DNA of 64,000 nucleotides from Gnetum montanum (GCA_015680685.1 MNCI01017937.1:295836-359835), one strand, 5' to 3'. Counted from the first letter of the stretch, positions 12,301-24,414 are shown. A program made the numbers and translations. The notes: a model not told the origin generated them from the sequence alone.

Positions 12301-13153
12301 TGATGAGTCATGATATTGGACCCCCAATATCATATCCTCAATATTGGACCCTTAATATCGGATACACGATATCGGAGATGCCAAAGTCATATCAGACATG
12401 TGATATCGGAACTTGTCTCATCGCCTATAAATAAGAGATAGGGGCACTTGGTTTCATAGTTAGTTTCTTTAGTCCCTTAGCGAAACTCTTGTAGTTTTCC
12501 CTTTGAATTATTTCTGAGTGTCGGCAATAGGATTCATAGAGTGAATAGATCCTTATTTGAGCATTGTGTACCTAAGCACACCTTATGACCGGAAATAAAG
12601 ATAAACTTTATGATAAACTTTGCAACATTCAAAATAGCTTAATTATTGCATTTCATGTTATTTACTATTATTTGATGCTTTCAATAGTTAATTGATGTTA
12701 CTTCTATTGAATTCTTAATTATTACTTATCAATGAATTAACACACTCAGTACGACCACTTTGAGCATACGTGGAACACTTGGTAACCTAGTAATGACTAG
12801 CGTTTGGTAACCCCAGCAGTGTTACACTGGTTCAGGATGTGTCCAGCAAGTGGGAATGGATGCTGGTGTTAGGACTAGTTAAAGCATAGTTAACTAGTTA
12901 AATCAAATTAGTTACTCAATTATTTCATTTTAAGCACCAGGAACATAAAACATAAAAAGTGTATAAACCATATACCTCAAGTTTACTTAACCATACAATT
13001 ATGCCTTACAAGTAAGCTTGGGAAGACAATGATCACATAACCCATCCTTGTTCTGCATAAGCACATAAGCACTTAATCCTCGGAGTTCAATTGGATTGTG
13101 CATGAATGCTTATATTTGTATAGTTGGACATAGGGATACCTCACCACTCATCA
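12301..13153 (+). repeat. gypsy copy 1, 5' LTR
   Basis: Starts TGATGAGTCATGATATTGG and ends CCACTCATCA. U3 carries repeated GATATCGGA and AATATTGGACCC words. A TATA box (TATAAATA) is at 12426-12433. Downstream (R-U5) is the TTGGTAACC...GTTACAC...GATGTGT.CA..AAGTGGGAA block that the other two Athila-like copies also carry. Confidence 0.93.
12426..12433 (+). promoter_or_regulatory. TATA box of gypsy copy 1 LTR
   Basis: TATAAATA about 125 bp into the LTR; the partner LTR has it at 21147-21154. This is the expected Pol II promoter position. Confidence 0.75.
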
Positions 13154-13154
13154 T

Positions 13155-13173
13155 TGGCACTATTGCTGGGGAT
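13155..13173 (+). promoter_or_regulatory. primer-binding site, tRNA-Asp type
   Basis: TGGCACTATTGCTGGGGAT begins one base after the LTR. It matches the known Athila-type PBS TGGCGCCGTTGCCGGGGAT, complementary to the 3' end of plant tRNA-Asp, except at four sites. All four are transitions at CpG sites in the consensus. Confidence 0.8.
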
Positions 13174-13290
13174 TTTGTTGTCTGTACACTGATTAGAACT
13201 TATGAAATCTTTCCATCATTGGAACAAACCCTTAGGGTTAGTTATCCTATAATTATCAAAAAGAGAGTATTGCACACTGAATAATCATTC

Positions 13291-15742
13291 ATGTTCCCTT
13301 CTTATTATGAGAGTGCTTCACCACCTAGGTCTAACACAATGAATAATCGAAGGTAGAGTACACATGATGATTTTCCAATTCCCCAATAGTTTCACATGGT
13401 ATACACTCATCATGATGAGTATGTACCAAACTTTATCTTTATCCTCCACTAGGATGAATAGTTTCGATGGCATGATTTAGAAGGTAACATAGTGTTACTA
13501 CCCGATCGCTCAATCCTTAGCATGCTTCTTCGTGCTCTCACATGAATTGGTATGCAACACTTACAAGTAGAGTATGTTGTGCATGAACATAACTCGAGAT
13601 AGTATCAATCCATGGAGGCACAATGCCAAAGGGACTTACAATAATAGAGACATTACAAATCTATGAAGGGAAAATGATCTTAGGATGTCTTGTATGTCCC
13701 AAGTGAAAACAAGGATGGTGAACCTTCCTCAGGAGGTTTTCCACAAAATGATGTTCCTCTCATTGATGTCGGTCAAGGAGTTGTGTATTAAAATCTTCAC
13801 TCAATTATTCATAACCTAGGTTCTAATACCAATGGACACAAAGGATCTGAAACAGGAACACGAACACATGACATTGATGGACATTTTGATCGTAATCACT
13901 ACCGAGGTCGAGACCACCAAAGAGAAAGTGACAGGCATCTTCATGATGCTAGTCCTACTTCTTCTTCACCTTCATCATCTCCTTCTCCCTCTCCTTCAAG
14001 ATCTAAATGTAGTCGCAAAGTAAAAGACCATGAGAACAATGGTAAGAGAAACAGAGATCATAGACAAATTATTCGAGAAAGGGGATGAGGGAATTCCAAA
14101 GAAATACATCACGAAAGAAGGGAGAGTAGGGAACAACATATTCATCATAGACACCATAGAAAATACGATCATGATGAACCCTTACTTTCCACCCAAAGTA
14201 TGTTATATATAATAAAGGTTGTTAGGATTCTAAAACGGCACTAGAAGGATAGTAGGATCAAAATATTAGACATGAACAACATCCCACAATTTGAAGGGGG
14301 ATATAATGCTGATCATCAAAACCATCTATAAGCATTTCACGATGCATGTGCCATGCAAAATGTATAAAATGAGTGACAAAAACTAAAGTTGTTTCCATGG
14401 ACATTGATCAAGGAAACGAAAAGTTGGTACTGGTCCTTAGAACTGAAATACATTCGTCGATGGAGTACCATGTTAGAACTATTCAATGATAAGTATCAAA
14501 TGTACTCCCAAGTGTCCAACTTGCATAAGCAAATCCAAGGATGGAAACAAGGAGGACATGAACCCTTGGATGTTTCCATGGGTCGATATTATGCATTAGT
14601 ACATCATTTCCCTAGCCATGGTTACTCGCAAAGGGAACATCTATGCCATCTCGTAGATGGGCTTAGGTACGAAACACGAAGAACCCTTAGGACTTAAGCC
14701 CAAGGAAGGCTATCCGAGCTTAGAGCCCATCAAATACAAAGATTGCTGGAGCAAATTGCCAAGGAGGAAGGCAAGTTAAGGAAAAGAGAAAGTTCAGAGG
14801 AGTACAATAGAGATCCTTCCCTCCAAAAGAAGAAAATTAGATTTTGCAAAGATGAAGAAGAGTCACCACTTGAGGAGATGGTAAACAGAAAGACTTTTCC
14901 CATTCAAAAATTTTCATCAAAAGTATCTGCAAAGGTAGATCAAATGTTGAACTCCCCAAATGATAAATTTTAAATTGTTCTAAAAGTAGTAGAGGAGTCT
15001 AGAGAACAAAGTAGTAACCGAGAGAGAAGGAAAAAAAAAAGAAGCTAAGCATGCACATAACAAGGGTAAGGGCAAAGTTGCCATCATTGAAGAGGTTGTG
15101 GATTCAGACATAGATAGTGATGACAGATGTGAGATATGCTAATATGACCATCCTAAAAGATGTTTCTTAGTAGTGTCACATCTGTAAGAGTTTGGGGTGT
15201 ATGCACTGAAGCCACGATTAAATAGACAGAAAGCACCTAGAAGGTTACCTAACCCTCAAGGTAACCCAAGGTAGTTCCACCAACCCTTGAAATATTATCT
15301 AAGTGGAGCCCCACTACATCCAAATGAACATCACCAACAATGGAAACACCCATAATCGTGGGGGATGCCACTACCACGTCAACAATACCCTTATCATCAA
15401 CCTGGCCCATACAGGTACTATGTTCATCAGTCAATCTCTCCATGTGACTTCACTAGTCACATCGCTCCTCAGCCTCACTACTAGACCCAGGAGTACTATA
15501 GAACTCCTTCTCCTAGGAGTGATGTTCCACATTTGTACTATCCTTCTCATCTAACTGCATCTCTTCCACCCTTAGCTCCATTACCACTTGCTCCAACTAT
15601 GCAGGGTCAGCTTCCTGCCCAACTATAGCAACATAATGCTACAAGGGCTATCAATCCTCAACCTACTATTGGTTTAGACAACCAATCAAAGAAGAGACCT
15701 TTCTTTAGAACCAACAGCCCAACCAAGTCCTCACAACCACAA
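13291..15742 (+). pseudogene. gag of gypsy copy 1
   Basis: A single frame can be followed from the ATG at 13291 for about 800 codons with many in-frame stops but little sign of frameshift. Order: an N-terminal stretch with H-H-D-E-Y-V-P-N-F, a Ser/Pro-rich linker near codons 220-240, an Arg/Lys/His-rich segment, then the retrotransposon gag core (about 14260-14700: E-T-K-S-W-Y-W-S-L-E, W-S-T-M-L-E-L-F-N-D-K-Y, E-P-L-D-V-S-M-G-R-Y-Y). A cysteine knuckle lies near 15128-15165 (C-E-I-C-x-Y-D-H-P-K-R-C). It encoded the virus-like-particle protein; the knuckle spacing C-x2-C-x3-H-x3-C is shorter than the usual CCHC. Confidence 0.85.
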
Positions 15743-16130
15743 GTGGCTAATTCTCCAAATGCCTCACCAACATTTGAACCTTTAGATCTTCCTTTGAACC
15801 AAAGACCACACTCAATGCACACTGTCATGTTAACTCATGCCATCACTAATTGGATCAAAGTTGGCCATCTTCTTAGGAAATTCTCTAATCCTGGAAGTCC
15901 TCTTATATATTTACAAATTTCTTGGAATGAGCCTTGCAAGGCTCTTTTGGATTCAGGTTCTGGTATTAACTTAATCTCTCAAGAAATGTACAAAGCCTAG
16001 AACCTACCTCCACTAAAAAAGAGTAGCATTCCTTAAGAGTTGGTTGACTAGTCCATCACTGTCCCATTAGGACTAGTGGAGGACATTGTCATCACTGTTT
16101 GTGGATGCATTAGAGCAAGTCCACCACCAA
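15743..16130 (+). pseudogene. retroviral-type aspartic protease of gypsy copy 1
   Basis: The active-site motif A-L-L-D-S-G-S-G-I-N-L-I lies at about 15940-15975, with D-S-G intact. The C-terminal half is missing: compared with copy 3, about 430 bp are deleted near 16107, joining the protease directly to the RT linker. The frame has several stops. It processed the polyprotein in the intact ancestor. Confidence 0.75.
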
Positions 16131-17640
16131 CTTCCAAGTACTAATACCAAAAATACCAACTGGGGGAAGTTGGAAATCCCTAACAAGCTTAAGCAAGAGC
16201 CCCTTGAGTTAAAACCATTGCCCACTGGTATGGACTATACATTTCTCAAGAATGGAAAACCAGTAATCGTTAATGCTAAACTTTCTCCTCAACAAAAAGA
16301 AAGACTATTGAAGATGGTAAACAAATGGTTGAAAGCCTTTGCTTGGTCATATCCTAAATTAACTAAAATAGATCCTAGGATATGCCAACATAGAATTTAC
16401 ACTGACCCCTCCATAAAGCCTTGACGACAACCACAAAGGTGATTGAACCCAAAGCTTAAGCAGGTGGTTAAAGAAGAAATTGAACAACTTCTAAAAGTCG
16501 GGTTCATCTACCCCATTTCTAACAATGAATGGGTTAGCCCATTAGTCATTGTGCCTACAAAGGGAGGTAAATGGAGGGTGTGTATAGAATTTAGGCTACT
16601 AAACATGGCAACATTTAAAGACCATTTTCCATTTCCATTCATTGACCAAGTCCTAGATACCATTGTAGGGCATTGCTATTATATTTTTCTGGATGGTTAC
16701 AATGGATACAATCAAATTCAAATAGCACTAGAAGACCAAGCCAAGACTACATTCACAAGTCCTTGGGGGACATTTGCATATAGGCAGATGTAGTTTGGCT
16801 TTTTTAATGCCCTAGCAACATTTCAACATTTGGTTCTAAGTATATTTTAGCAGCAAATAGGGAATGGTGTGGAGGTCTTTATAGACAATTTCTCCACCTA
16901 CAGAGTGGACTTCAAACAAGCATTGGACTGATTAGAGCAAGTACTAAAACGATGTGTAGAAACCAACTTAAGGCTCAATTGGCAAAAGAGCCATTTAATG
17001 GTCCAAGAAGGCATTGTATTAGGGCATAAGATTTTACAAACAAGGATAGAGGTAGATCCTGAAAAGATTAAAGTTATCCAAGGAATCACTCGTCAACCTG
17101 AAACTATAAAAGATATCTGATCATTCCTTGGACATATTGGCTATTATAGACACTTCATCGAGAACTTTTCGAAGGTTGCAAAACCATTGGTAGAATTAAC
17201 GAAGAAGGATGTACCCTTTGAATGGATAAAGGAATGTGAGCTAGCTTTCCAAACCTTGAAGTAGAAACTCATAGAAACACCCATTCTACAAGTTCCTAAC
17301 TAGTCCAAACCATTCCACATAATGACTGACACATCCAAGTTTTCCTTAGGAGCCGTACTTACACAGTTAGATGACCAAAAATGACCTTATTACATTCACT
17401 GTGCAAGTTGAAGTATTGCTAGTGAACAGCTCAACTACAACACACACAAAAAAAAAAGAGTTAATGGCTATGGTGTTTACACTAGAAAAATTTAGGCACT
17501 ATGTATTAGGCTATAAGATATTTGTACACACAGATCATAGTGCAATACAATTCCTAATAAATAAACCAATGGTGAGCCCTCGTATCATACATTGGCTTAT
17601 GATCTTATAAGAGTTTGATCTCACGATGATCAATCGTAGA
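16131..17640 (+). pseudogene. reverse transcriptase and RNase H of gypsy copy 1
   Basis: RT fingers/palm are open in 16443-16793: W-R-V-C-I-E-F-R-L-L-N-M-A-T, then F-P-F-P-F-I-D-Q-V-L and F-L-D-G-Y-N-G-Y-N-Q-I. The catalytic box, normally F-M-D-D-F, reads V-F-I-D-N-F (16875-16892), so the second catalytic aspartate is lost. The connection domain has F-L-G-H-I-G-Y-Y. RNase H follows with K-E-L-M-A-M-V-F and F-V-H-T-D-H-S-A. Stops are mostly TAG at former Gln or Trp codons. It is of the Athila/Tat branch and not functional. Confidence 0.9.
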
Positions 17641-19064
17641 GGAACCAAGAATGTTGTTTTTGATCATTTATCTCAGTTGCAATGGGACAACAAAGAGGAT
17701 GAATACCCAATTTCTAATCACTTCCCTGATGAACTCCTTTTTGCAGGTGTAATACATAATCAATCACCCATAGATACAAATTGGTATAGTATCATTCTTA
17801 CCTATCTTCTCACACAAGAAGCACCAAAAGTGCTAGAAGTTAAAAAGAAACAACAATTTCTTCACCGATCCAAATATTTCATGAAAATCAATGGACACCT
17901 TTATAAGGTATGTTTCAATGGCTTGGTCCGATGGTATATTCCCAATGTAGATCAATTACAAGTTCTCCAAGATGCTCATGAGGGCCCTTGTGGGGGTAAT
18001 TATGCTTGGAGACGAATAGCCATTAAAATCTTGCTTGTAGGATATTATTGGCCTACATTGTTCTGGGACACTCATCATTTCATCCAATCTTGTAAGCACT
18101 ACCAACACGATGGGGGAATGACTGCTATAATGGAGGGTCCACAATAATGGATTCAACCTTTAGAACCCTTTGAAATCTAGGGTATTAATTTTATGGGGCC
18201 TATCACACCAATTTCCAATGGAAAAGCCTACATTGTTGTTGCTATTGACTATTTTACAAAATGGGCAAAAGTAGCCGCTATTACTGATTGTATATCATCT
18301 ATCACTGTATGATTTGTTCAACAAAACATTTTCAATAGGTTTGGCATGCCTCATGCACTTATTTTTGATAATGGCACACATTTTATAGGTGTGACATTTT
18401 GAAAACTAATGCAATGCTTAGGAGTTGAGCATAAACTAACTATACCATATCATCCTCAAGTGAATAGTCGAGCCGAGGTCACCAATAGGGAGATCACAAA
18501 AATATTGACATGAACCATTAGCAAATATGGGCAAGACTAGAGCACCAAACTGAATGATGCTCTTTGAGCATACTGCTCCACATCAAAATTCTGTATAGGC
18601 TATTCTCCCTATGAGTGAGTGTATGGTAAACTTCCAACACTTCCTATCCAGACTGAGCTTCATACACTATCTACAGCATGTGACCTTAACCTTGACCTTA
18701 ATCTAGCATAGAAAGAATGGTTGATGAACCTTAACTTGCTAGATGAAAACTGATTAGATGCCTTGTCATCCAATGAATTGCACAAGGCCTTCCACAGCAA
18801 TGTCATGACCTAAGAATTAAAAAGGTTACATACCAACCAAGGGATAAGGTTCTTTATTGGAATCCCATACACATGCCACAACAAACTAAATTTCAAACAT
18901 TGTGGAAAGGGCCTTATGTCATTCATGAAACTTTTCCTTCAGGAGCCATGATGATCTATAAACTTGAAAGCCCGGATAGGAAATTATTAATTAACATCCA
19001 ACAAACCAAACCTTTCCATGAGCCTAAAATAGCCAGTACTAACACTACCTTTATTAATGGATAA
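17641..19064 (+). pseudogene. integrase of gypsy copy 1
   Basis: The zinc-binding region lies near 17965-18110 (D-A-H-E-G-P-C-G-G-N-Y, G-Y-Y-W-P-T, S-C-K-H-Y-Q): one His and one Cys of HHCC are replaced. The DDE core begins G-I-N-F-M-G-P-I-T-P (Asp to Asn) and continues with F-D-N-G-T-H-F near 18366 and R-A-E-V-T-N-R near 18470. The C-terminal G-P-Y-V-I-H-E-T-F module is open at 18873-19064. Several stops interrupt it, so it is inactive. Confidence 0.88.
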
Positions 19065-21024
19065 CCTTGCTTATTATATCTCCTCCTTCCAACTCAATCA
19101 TGGGGGAGATGGCCACCAATGCTAGTCATTCTAAGCCCTCAGTTTCTTTTGTCTTTTTTTCTTGTTTTACACATTTTGTTTCATACATTCTTCATCTTTA
19201 CTTGTTTTTGTTTTACACCATCATTAACATTTTTACTATTTCTTTCTGTATTACATTTTATTTGAATTAATCTCACTCGTAGTATAATAATTGCTCATGA
19301 TGGTGGATTGTACTATAATGGTGTTGATTGCTAATGTTTGGTTTTTACCTTTGACTTTTTATGCTGATACTAAGATATGGGATCTTTTGATAAAATAGGC
19401 AATGAGTCCACATCATCCATTCATCCATACAACTCTATGGTCTCCATTTGTTTTGGAAATGTACTGTCCCTTTTCCTAAGAAAACATCTTAATGAATTTG
19501 TGGCTTAGTATTTTTCAAACTAGGAAAGATTCAAATGGATTACAAAGGGTGTGACTTCAAGGGGGTTCAATGCATTTTTACTAGCTATTCTCTTGGGGTA
19601 CCTGGATGTTTTTCATAGGTCTTCTGCCATTCCGCTAATAACTAATATCAAGAAGTTGAATGCATTAAATAAGTCTTTGCATGGTGTGGTTCTCACAAAA
19701 AAATGGTGGAAATTCAAAGCACACCCCGTAGACATAATAAAGAAACATGGGCTACATGCATTGGTTATGGCACTAGAAAGACATGTTACCCATGCTTGAA
19801 GGTTCCCTCTAACTATGACCCTTCCTCACTTCCTATTTCTCTCTTCCTCTCCTTTTGGAATGGTGTTTGCTTTATGAAAGCATTCTCATTGCTTTAGGAG
19901 GATGGGTTGGTCAAGTGTGTTGATACGAGGTCACTAAATGTGATTAGTTTTAATCTAGATTTGGGCCAAACTCTATTAAGTCACCTTAATCACATACTAC
20001 ACAAGGGACTTCACACAACCTTGATTTTGGGATTCCATTCCATTCTCTCTTTCCGTATTTCTTTCCATATTCCACCTCATTGCCAATTTTATGATTAGTC
20101 TATATCTTGGTTGATGCATTGTTATTCTTTGGTAACTTCTTGTGGGTAAGTTCTTAACCATTATTCCCATATGACATTCCTAGAGCCTACAGACTCTTTC
20201 GTTTATGGGTTTGTCAAGGCATAAAAGGCATGAGCCTACTTTGGGGAGCACCCACTGGCATTCCTTTTTGATGCAATTGTTAAGTTCATTCCCTTAAACA
20301 TTTTCTGCAATCAACTATTTCTCATTTTACCCTATTCATAACATCTATTTTTGTTTTTTGTTTTATTGGCTTCACTGTCGTTATTTCTCTCATCTTTCTT
20401 TTTCTTTCACTTTCCACTCTATTGCTACCAAAGGTTTGCTCTTAGTCATGGGGTCGTGGGGGCATGTTGCAAATTTTTCCATTTCATTACTTATCTCGCT
20501 TCTATACCTTGGGCAGTTATCAGTTACAAACCTATAACCTAGTATCTGCGATACCCACAGCCTAGCCATGGTGCTTCATATTGAGGCAAGGTATCAATTA
20601 CATTATATCTTATCTATCCTTGCTAATTCGTGACTATGTTGTGTGTGTAGATGGTGATCACATGAACAAATAACTAGGATAGGAGGAAGCACTCAGGATG
20701 GATTGGAGCTAGAGCGTTTACGCAAGGAACATGCTTAATCATGTGGCCATGGATGAACAACGGTGTGCAAAATTTTGACATCGACAGCAACGTGCCTCAT
20801 TTTCTCTTCTCTCTCTCTTCAAGCTATTAAATAAGGATCTGAATGTCATCTATGTACAATGTTCATCACAATAGTTATTAACATCAATTTTGTAATATGT
20901 TTGTCGATCCATCCATCAGACACTTTGTGTCTATCATTCCATGTCACTATCAGTTTTCATTTAGTCAATAATCCCATACATTCCCAATATTTTGTAAGGA
21001 ACTTGAGGATGAGCTTTTATTTAG
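19065..21024 (+). other. 3' noncoding region of gypsy copy 1
   Basis: About 2 kb between the pol stop and the polypurine tract. Small T-rich hydrophobic frames (19067-19270, 20351-20542) are not shared as proteins with copies 2 and 3, so I see no env-like gene, although Athila elements can carry one here. A block at about 19550-19830 is well conserved in all three copies (TTTGCATGGTGT..., GGGCTACA.GCA, CTAGAAAGA.A). A PPT-like TAGTCATGGGG also occurs near 20444. Confidence 0.75.
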
Positions 21025-21035
21025 TCATGGGGATA
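21025..21035 (+). promoter_or_regulatory. polypurine tract of gypsy copy 1
   Basis: TCATGGGGATA directly precedes the 3' LTR. Copy 2 has TCATGGGGGTA at the same place. Confidence 0.65.
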
Positions 21036-21891
21036 TGATGAGTCATGATTTCAGACCCCCAATAACAGACCCTCAATATTCGATACACGATATCGGAGAT
21101 GCCAAAGTGATATCAAACATGTGATATTGGAACTTGTCTCATCACCTATAAATACGAGACAGGGGCACTTGGTTTTGCAGTTAGTTTTTTTAGTCCCTTA
21201 GCTGAACTCTTGTAGTTTTCCCTTTCTAGAGTTAGAATTATTTCTAAGTGTCTATAGTAGGAGTCATAGACTGAACAGATCTTTATTCAAGCATTGTGTA
21301 CATGAGCACACCTTATGACTGAAAATAAAGATGAACTTTATGATAAACCTTACAACATTTAGAATAGCTTAACTATTACATTTCATGTTATTAACTATTA
21401 TTTGATGCTTTCAATAGTTAATTGACGTTACTTCTATTGAATTCTTAATTATTACTTATCAATGAATTAACACACTCAGTACGACCACTTCGATCATATG
21501 TGGAACACTTGTTAACCTAGTAATGACTAGTGTTTGGTAATCCTAATAGTGTTACACTAGTTTAAGATGTGTCTGGAAAGTGGGAACAGATGCTAGGGCT
21601 AGGACTAATTAAATCATAGTTAATTAGTTAAATCAAATTAATTACTCAATTATTTCATTTTTCCATTTTAAGCACTAGGAACATAAAACATAAAAAGCAT
21701 AAAAATCATATACCTCAAGTTTACTTAGCCATACAATTATGCCTTACAAGTAAGCTTGGGAAGACAATGATTGCATAACCCATCCTTGTTCTACGTAAGT
21801 GCATAAGCACTTAATCCTTGGAGTTCAACTGAATTGTGCGTGAATGCTCATATTCGTATGGTTGGGCATAGGGGTACCTTGACGCTCATCA
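21036..21891 (+). repeat. gypsy copy 1, 3' LTR
   Basis: Starts TGATGAGTCATGATTTC and ends ACGCTCATCA, followed by the target-site copy CTATA. Collinear with 12301-13153, TATA at 21147-21154. Confidence 0.93.
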
Positions 21892-21896
21892 CTATA

Positions 21897-23471
21897 CATA
21901 ACCATGTAATCTTTTGTACCTTGAAGGTACATCATCACCTTCTTTGTAGCCCTCTAGTGGCCAATGCATAGATTACTTGGATATCTACCCAACATTCTCA
22001 TGACAAATGCAATGTTAGGGCTTGCGTAGACATGAGCATACATTAGGCTTCTAATAGCTGAAGCATATGGAATGTTTCTCATTTTTCTTTTCTCTAAATC
22101 ATTCTTAGGGCATTGGTTCAAATTGAACTTGTCACCCTTCACAATGGGTGCTATACTTGATGAACAATCGTTCATCCAAAACCTCTCTAAAACTTTATTG
22201 ATATAGGTTTCCTGCAATAATCCCAAAATACATCTAGATTTTTCCATATGAATCTTAATGCCAATGACATAAGATGCCTCATGCATATCCTTCATGTCAA
22301 AATTCTTAGAGAGAAATTACTTCACCTCATATATAAATCCATTATCATTGGTTGCAAGAAGGATATCATCCACATATAGGACAAAGAAATAGATTTTTCT
22401 CCCATTGACCTTCTGGTACATACATTGATCCATTATGTTCTCTTCAAAACCAAACAAAGGAATGACATCATGGAATTTTAAATATCATCGACACGAGACC
22501 TATTTCAATCCATATATGGATTTCTTGAGCTTGTGTACCAATTCCCCACCACCACTAGAACAAAAACCTTTAGGTTGTTTCATATAAACCTCTTCCTCTA
22601 TATCACTATTAAGGAATGTCACTTTTACATCCATCTAATGTAATTTGAAATCAAAATGAACAACCAATGCCATAATCACACGAAGGAAGTCCTTAGATAC
22701 AAGAGAAAAGGTCATCGTGTAATCTATTCTCTCTCTCTAAGTGAACCCTTTAGCAACAAGTCTTGCCTTATATCTTTCAATGTTGCCTAATGAGTCTTTA
22801 TTTTTCTTGGAGACCGATTTGCATCCAATGGTTTTTACACTATGAGAAAACTTGACAAGATCCCAGACTCCATTAGATGACATAGAGTTCATCTCATCTT
22901 TCATGACATCATACCACAAGTTAGATTCCTTACAACTCATGGCTTGTGAAAACGTTTTAGGATCAATTTCAGTTCCTATGTTGTAGTCAAACTCCTATAG
23001 ACATACTATATAGTCACTAGGAATCACTGATCACCTTACTCTTGTAGATATCCTTAATGTTGGTTCATCATTCTCCTAAGGAGCATGATGTTCAATAGGT
23101 TCTGGTATCTATTATTCAGCTAGATCTACTACTTCTTAATCAGTAGTCTATGGAACTTCAATGACTAGTTGTTCTTCATCACACATTTATGCTATAGGCA
23201 TGTTGTGTACAATAATTAGTCTATCACTTGAAGTAGAGGGTTGTGCATCTACATGATCTTTCTTAAGAACAGTGTTCTAGGATCAATTACTCCCACTAAT
23301 CAAGTCAAGAAATTTAGCATTTCTTTATTCCACAAACCTAGTAGTATGTGATGGATAATAAAATTTGTATCCCTTAGATTGTTAACATATCCAACAAAAT
23401 ACCCACTTACGATTCTTAAGTCTAACTTCTTTCCTTATGGATTATAAACTCTTACTTCAAACAATCATCCC
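21897..23471 (-). pseudogene. copia reverse transcriptase and integrase C-terminus
   Basis: Minus-strand reading right to left: the integrase C-terminal region with V-R-V-Y-N-P and K-K-L-D-L-R-I-V-S-G-Y-F-V-G-Y (about 23350-23470), then RT with M-K-D-E-M-N-S-M...V-W-D-L-V and R-Y-K-A-R-L-V-A-K-G-F (22737-22940), the active site Y-V-D-D-I-L-L (YVDD at 22365-22376, intact), and the RT/RNase H connector (21954-22295). Stops and at least one frame break make it non-functional. The left end continues into RNase H at 12300. Confidence 0.9.
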
Positions 23472-24394
23472 TGATGAGTCATGATTTGCCTAGCCTTAAC
23501 ATTGGAGCCTTGACATCTGATGAATCATTATTTTTTGTCTACTCTGACATTAGGTACACAACTTTGGGATCTTACTGTGATGTTGGGTATGCGATGTCAA
23601 GGTCTTGATGCAATGTGTGGTATCTAATGTTGGGGGTATATGCTAGCCTATAAATATAGCACCTAGGCTTCTAATTTGAGTAATTTTTGCATAACTTTTT
23701 AATAGTTTTGTTAATAGAGCAACTAAATTATTATAGTATTATTTCATAATCTTAGAGAACAATCAGTGAGTGCCCATAGAGTGGATTTGAGTCAATTATA
23801 CGAAGTCTTATTTGACTAGCAATGTACCTAGACATAATCCATGGATGGCAATAAGATCAAGATTAATTCTTATTACAGCATGTTAACTTAGATTAGATTT
23901 ACTTTCCATGCAATTTATTTTTCATGTACTTAGTTAATATTTAAATTTTCATGCATGTTAATTAATTAAGCACATAAGTACAATCACTTTGAGCATGCAT
24001 ATGACTCTTGATAATCCTAGCAACACTTAACATTTGGTAACCTAGTAGCGTTATATGTGTTTAGGATGTGCATGGGAAGTGGGATCAGATACTTATGCTA
24101 GGGTAGTTGATTATTAATTAGAAATTAGAGTAGTTGAGTTGATTATAAATTAAGTTTCAACCTATTGTTAATCATAGAAAAATAAAATATAAAATAATAA
24201 AAATCATATGCCTCACTTTGGACTAAACCATACATGAAAAAGCTACCACTAGTTCAAGTGGGAAGACAATGAACTACGATTAAGGCATAGCGGTCTAGAT
24301 GCCACAACAAGTCCCATCCATGGAATTTTACTAGATCATGCATGAACACTTGTGATTTGTAAGGTTGGGCATAGGGGTACCTACCCACTCATCA
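23472..24394 (+). repeat. gypsy copy 2, 5' LTR
   Basis: Starts TGATGAGTCATGATTTGCC and ends CCACTCATCA. TATA box TATAAATA at 23649-23656. U3 carries TTGACATC, GATGTTGG and similar words, unlike copy 1. R-U5 shares the TTGGTAACCTAG...GGATGTG block with copies 1 and 3. Confidence 0.93.
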
Positions 24395-24395
24395 T

Positions 24396-24414
24396 TGGCA
24401 CCATTGCTAGGGAT
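24396..24414 (+). promoter_or_regulatory. primer-binding site, tRNA-Asp type
   Basis: TGGCACCATTGCTAGGGAT, one base after the LTR; the same PBS family as copies 1 and 3 with transitions. Confidence 0.78.

Larger units (their letters stand above)
12301..21891 (+). mobile_element. Athila-like Ty3/gypsy element, copy 1, inserted in copia RNase H
   Basis: Both LTRs, PBS, gag, protease, RT, RNase H, integrase, long 3' noncoding region and polypurine tract are present in order, total 9.6 kb. The flanks carry a perfect 5-bp target-site duplication, CTATA (12296-12300 and 21892-21896). The LTRs have perfect 7-bp inverted tips, TGATGAG and CTCATCA, and differ at roughly one site in ten by eye, so the insertion is old. 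The frame is closed by many single-base stops. The RT region is of the plant Athila/Tat branch (F-L-D-G-Y-N-G-Y-N-Q-I type), and a PBS matching tRNA-Asp also fits Athila. Confidence 0.92.

Noticed and set aside
19067-20542. Hydrophobic small ORFs as an env-like gene
   Set aside because: The frames are T-rich, short and not conserved as protein between the three sibling elements.
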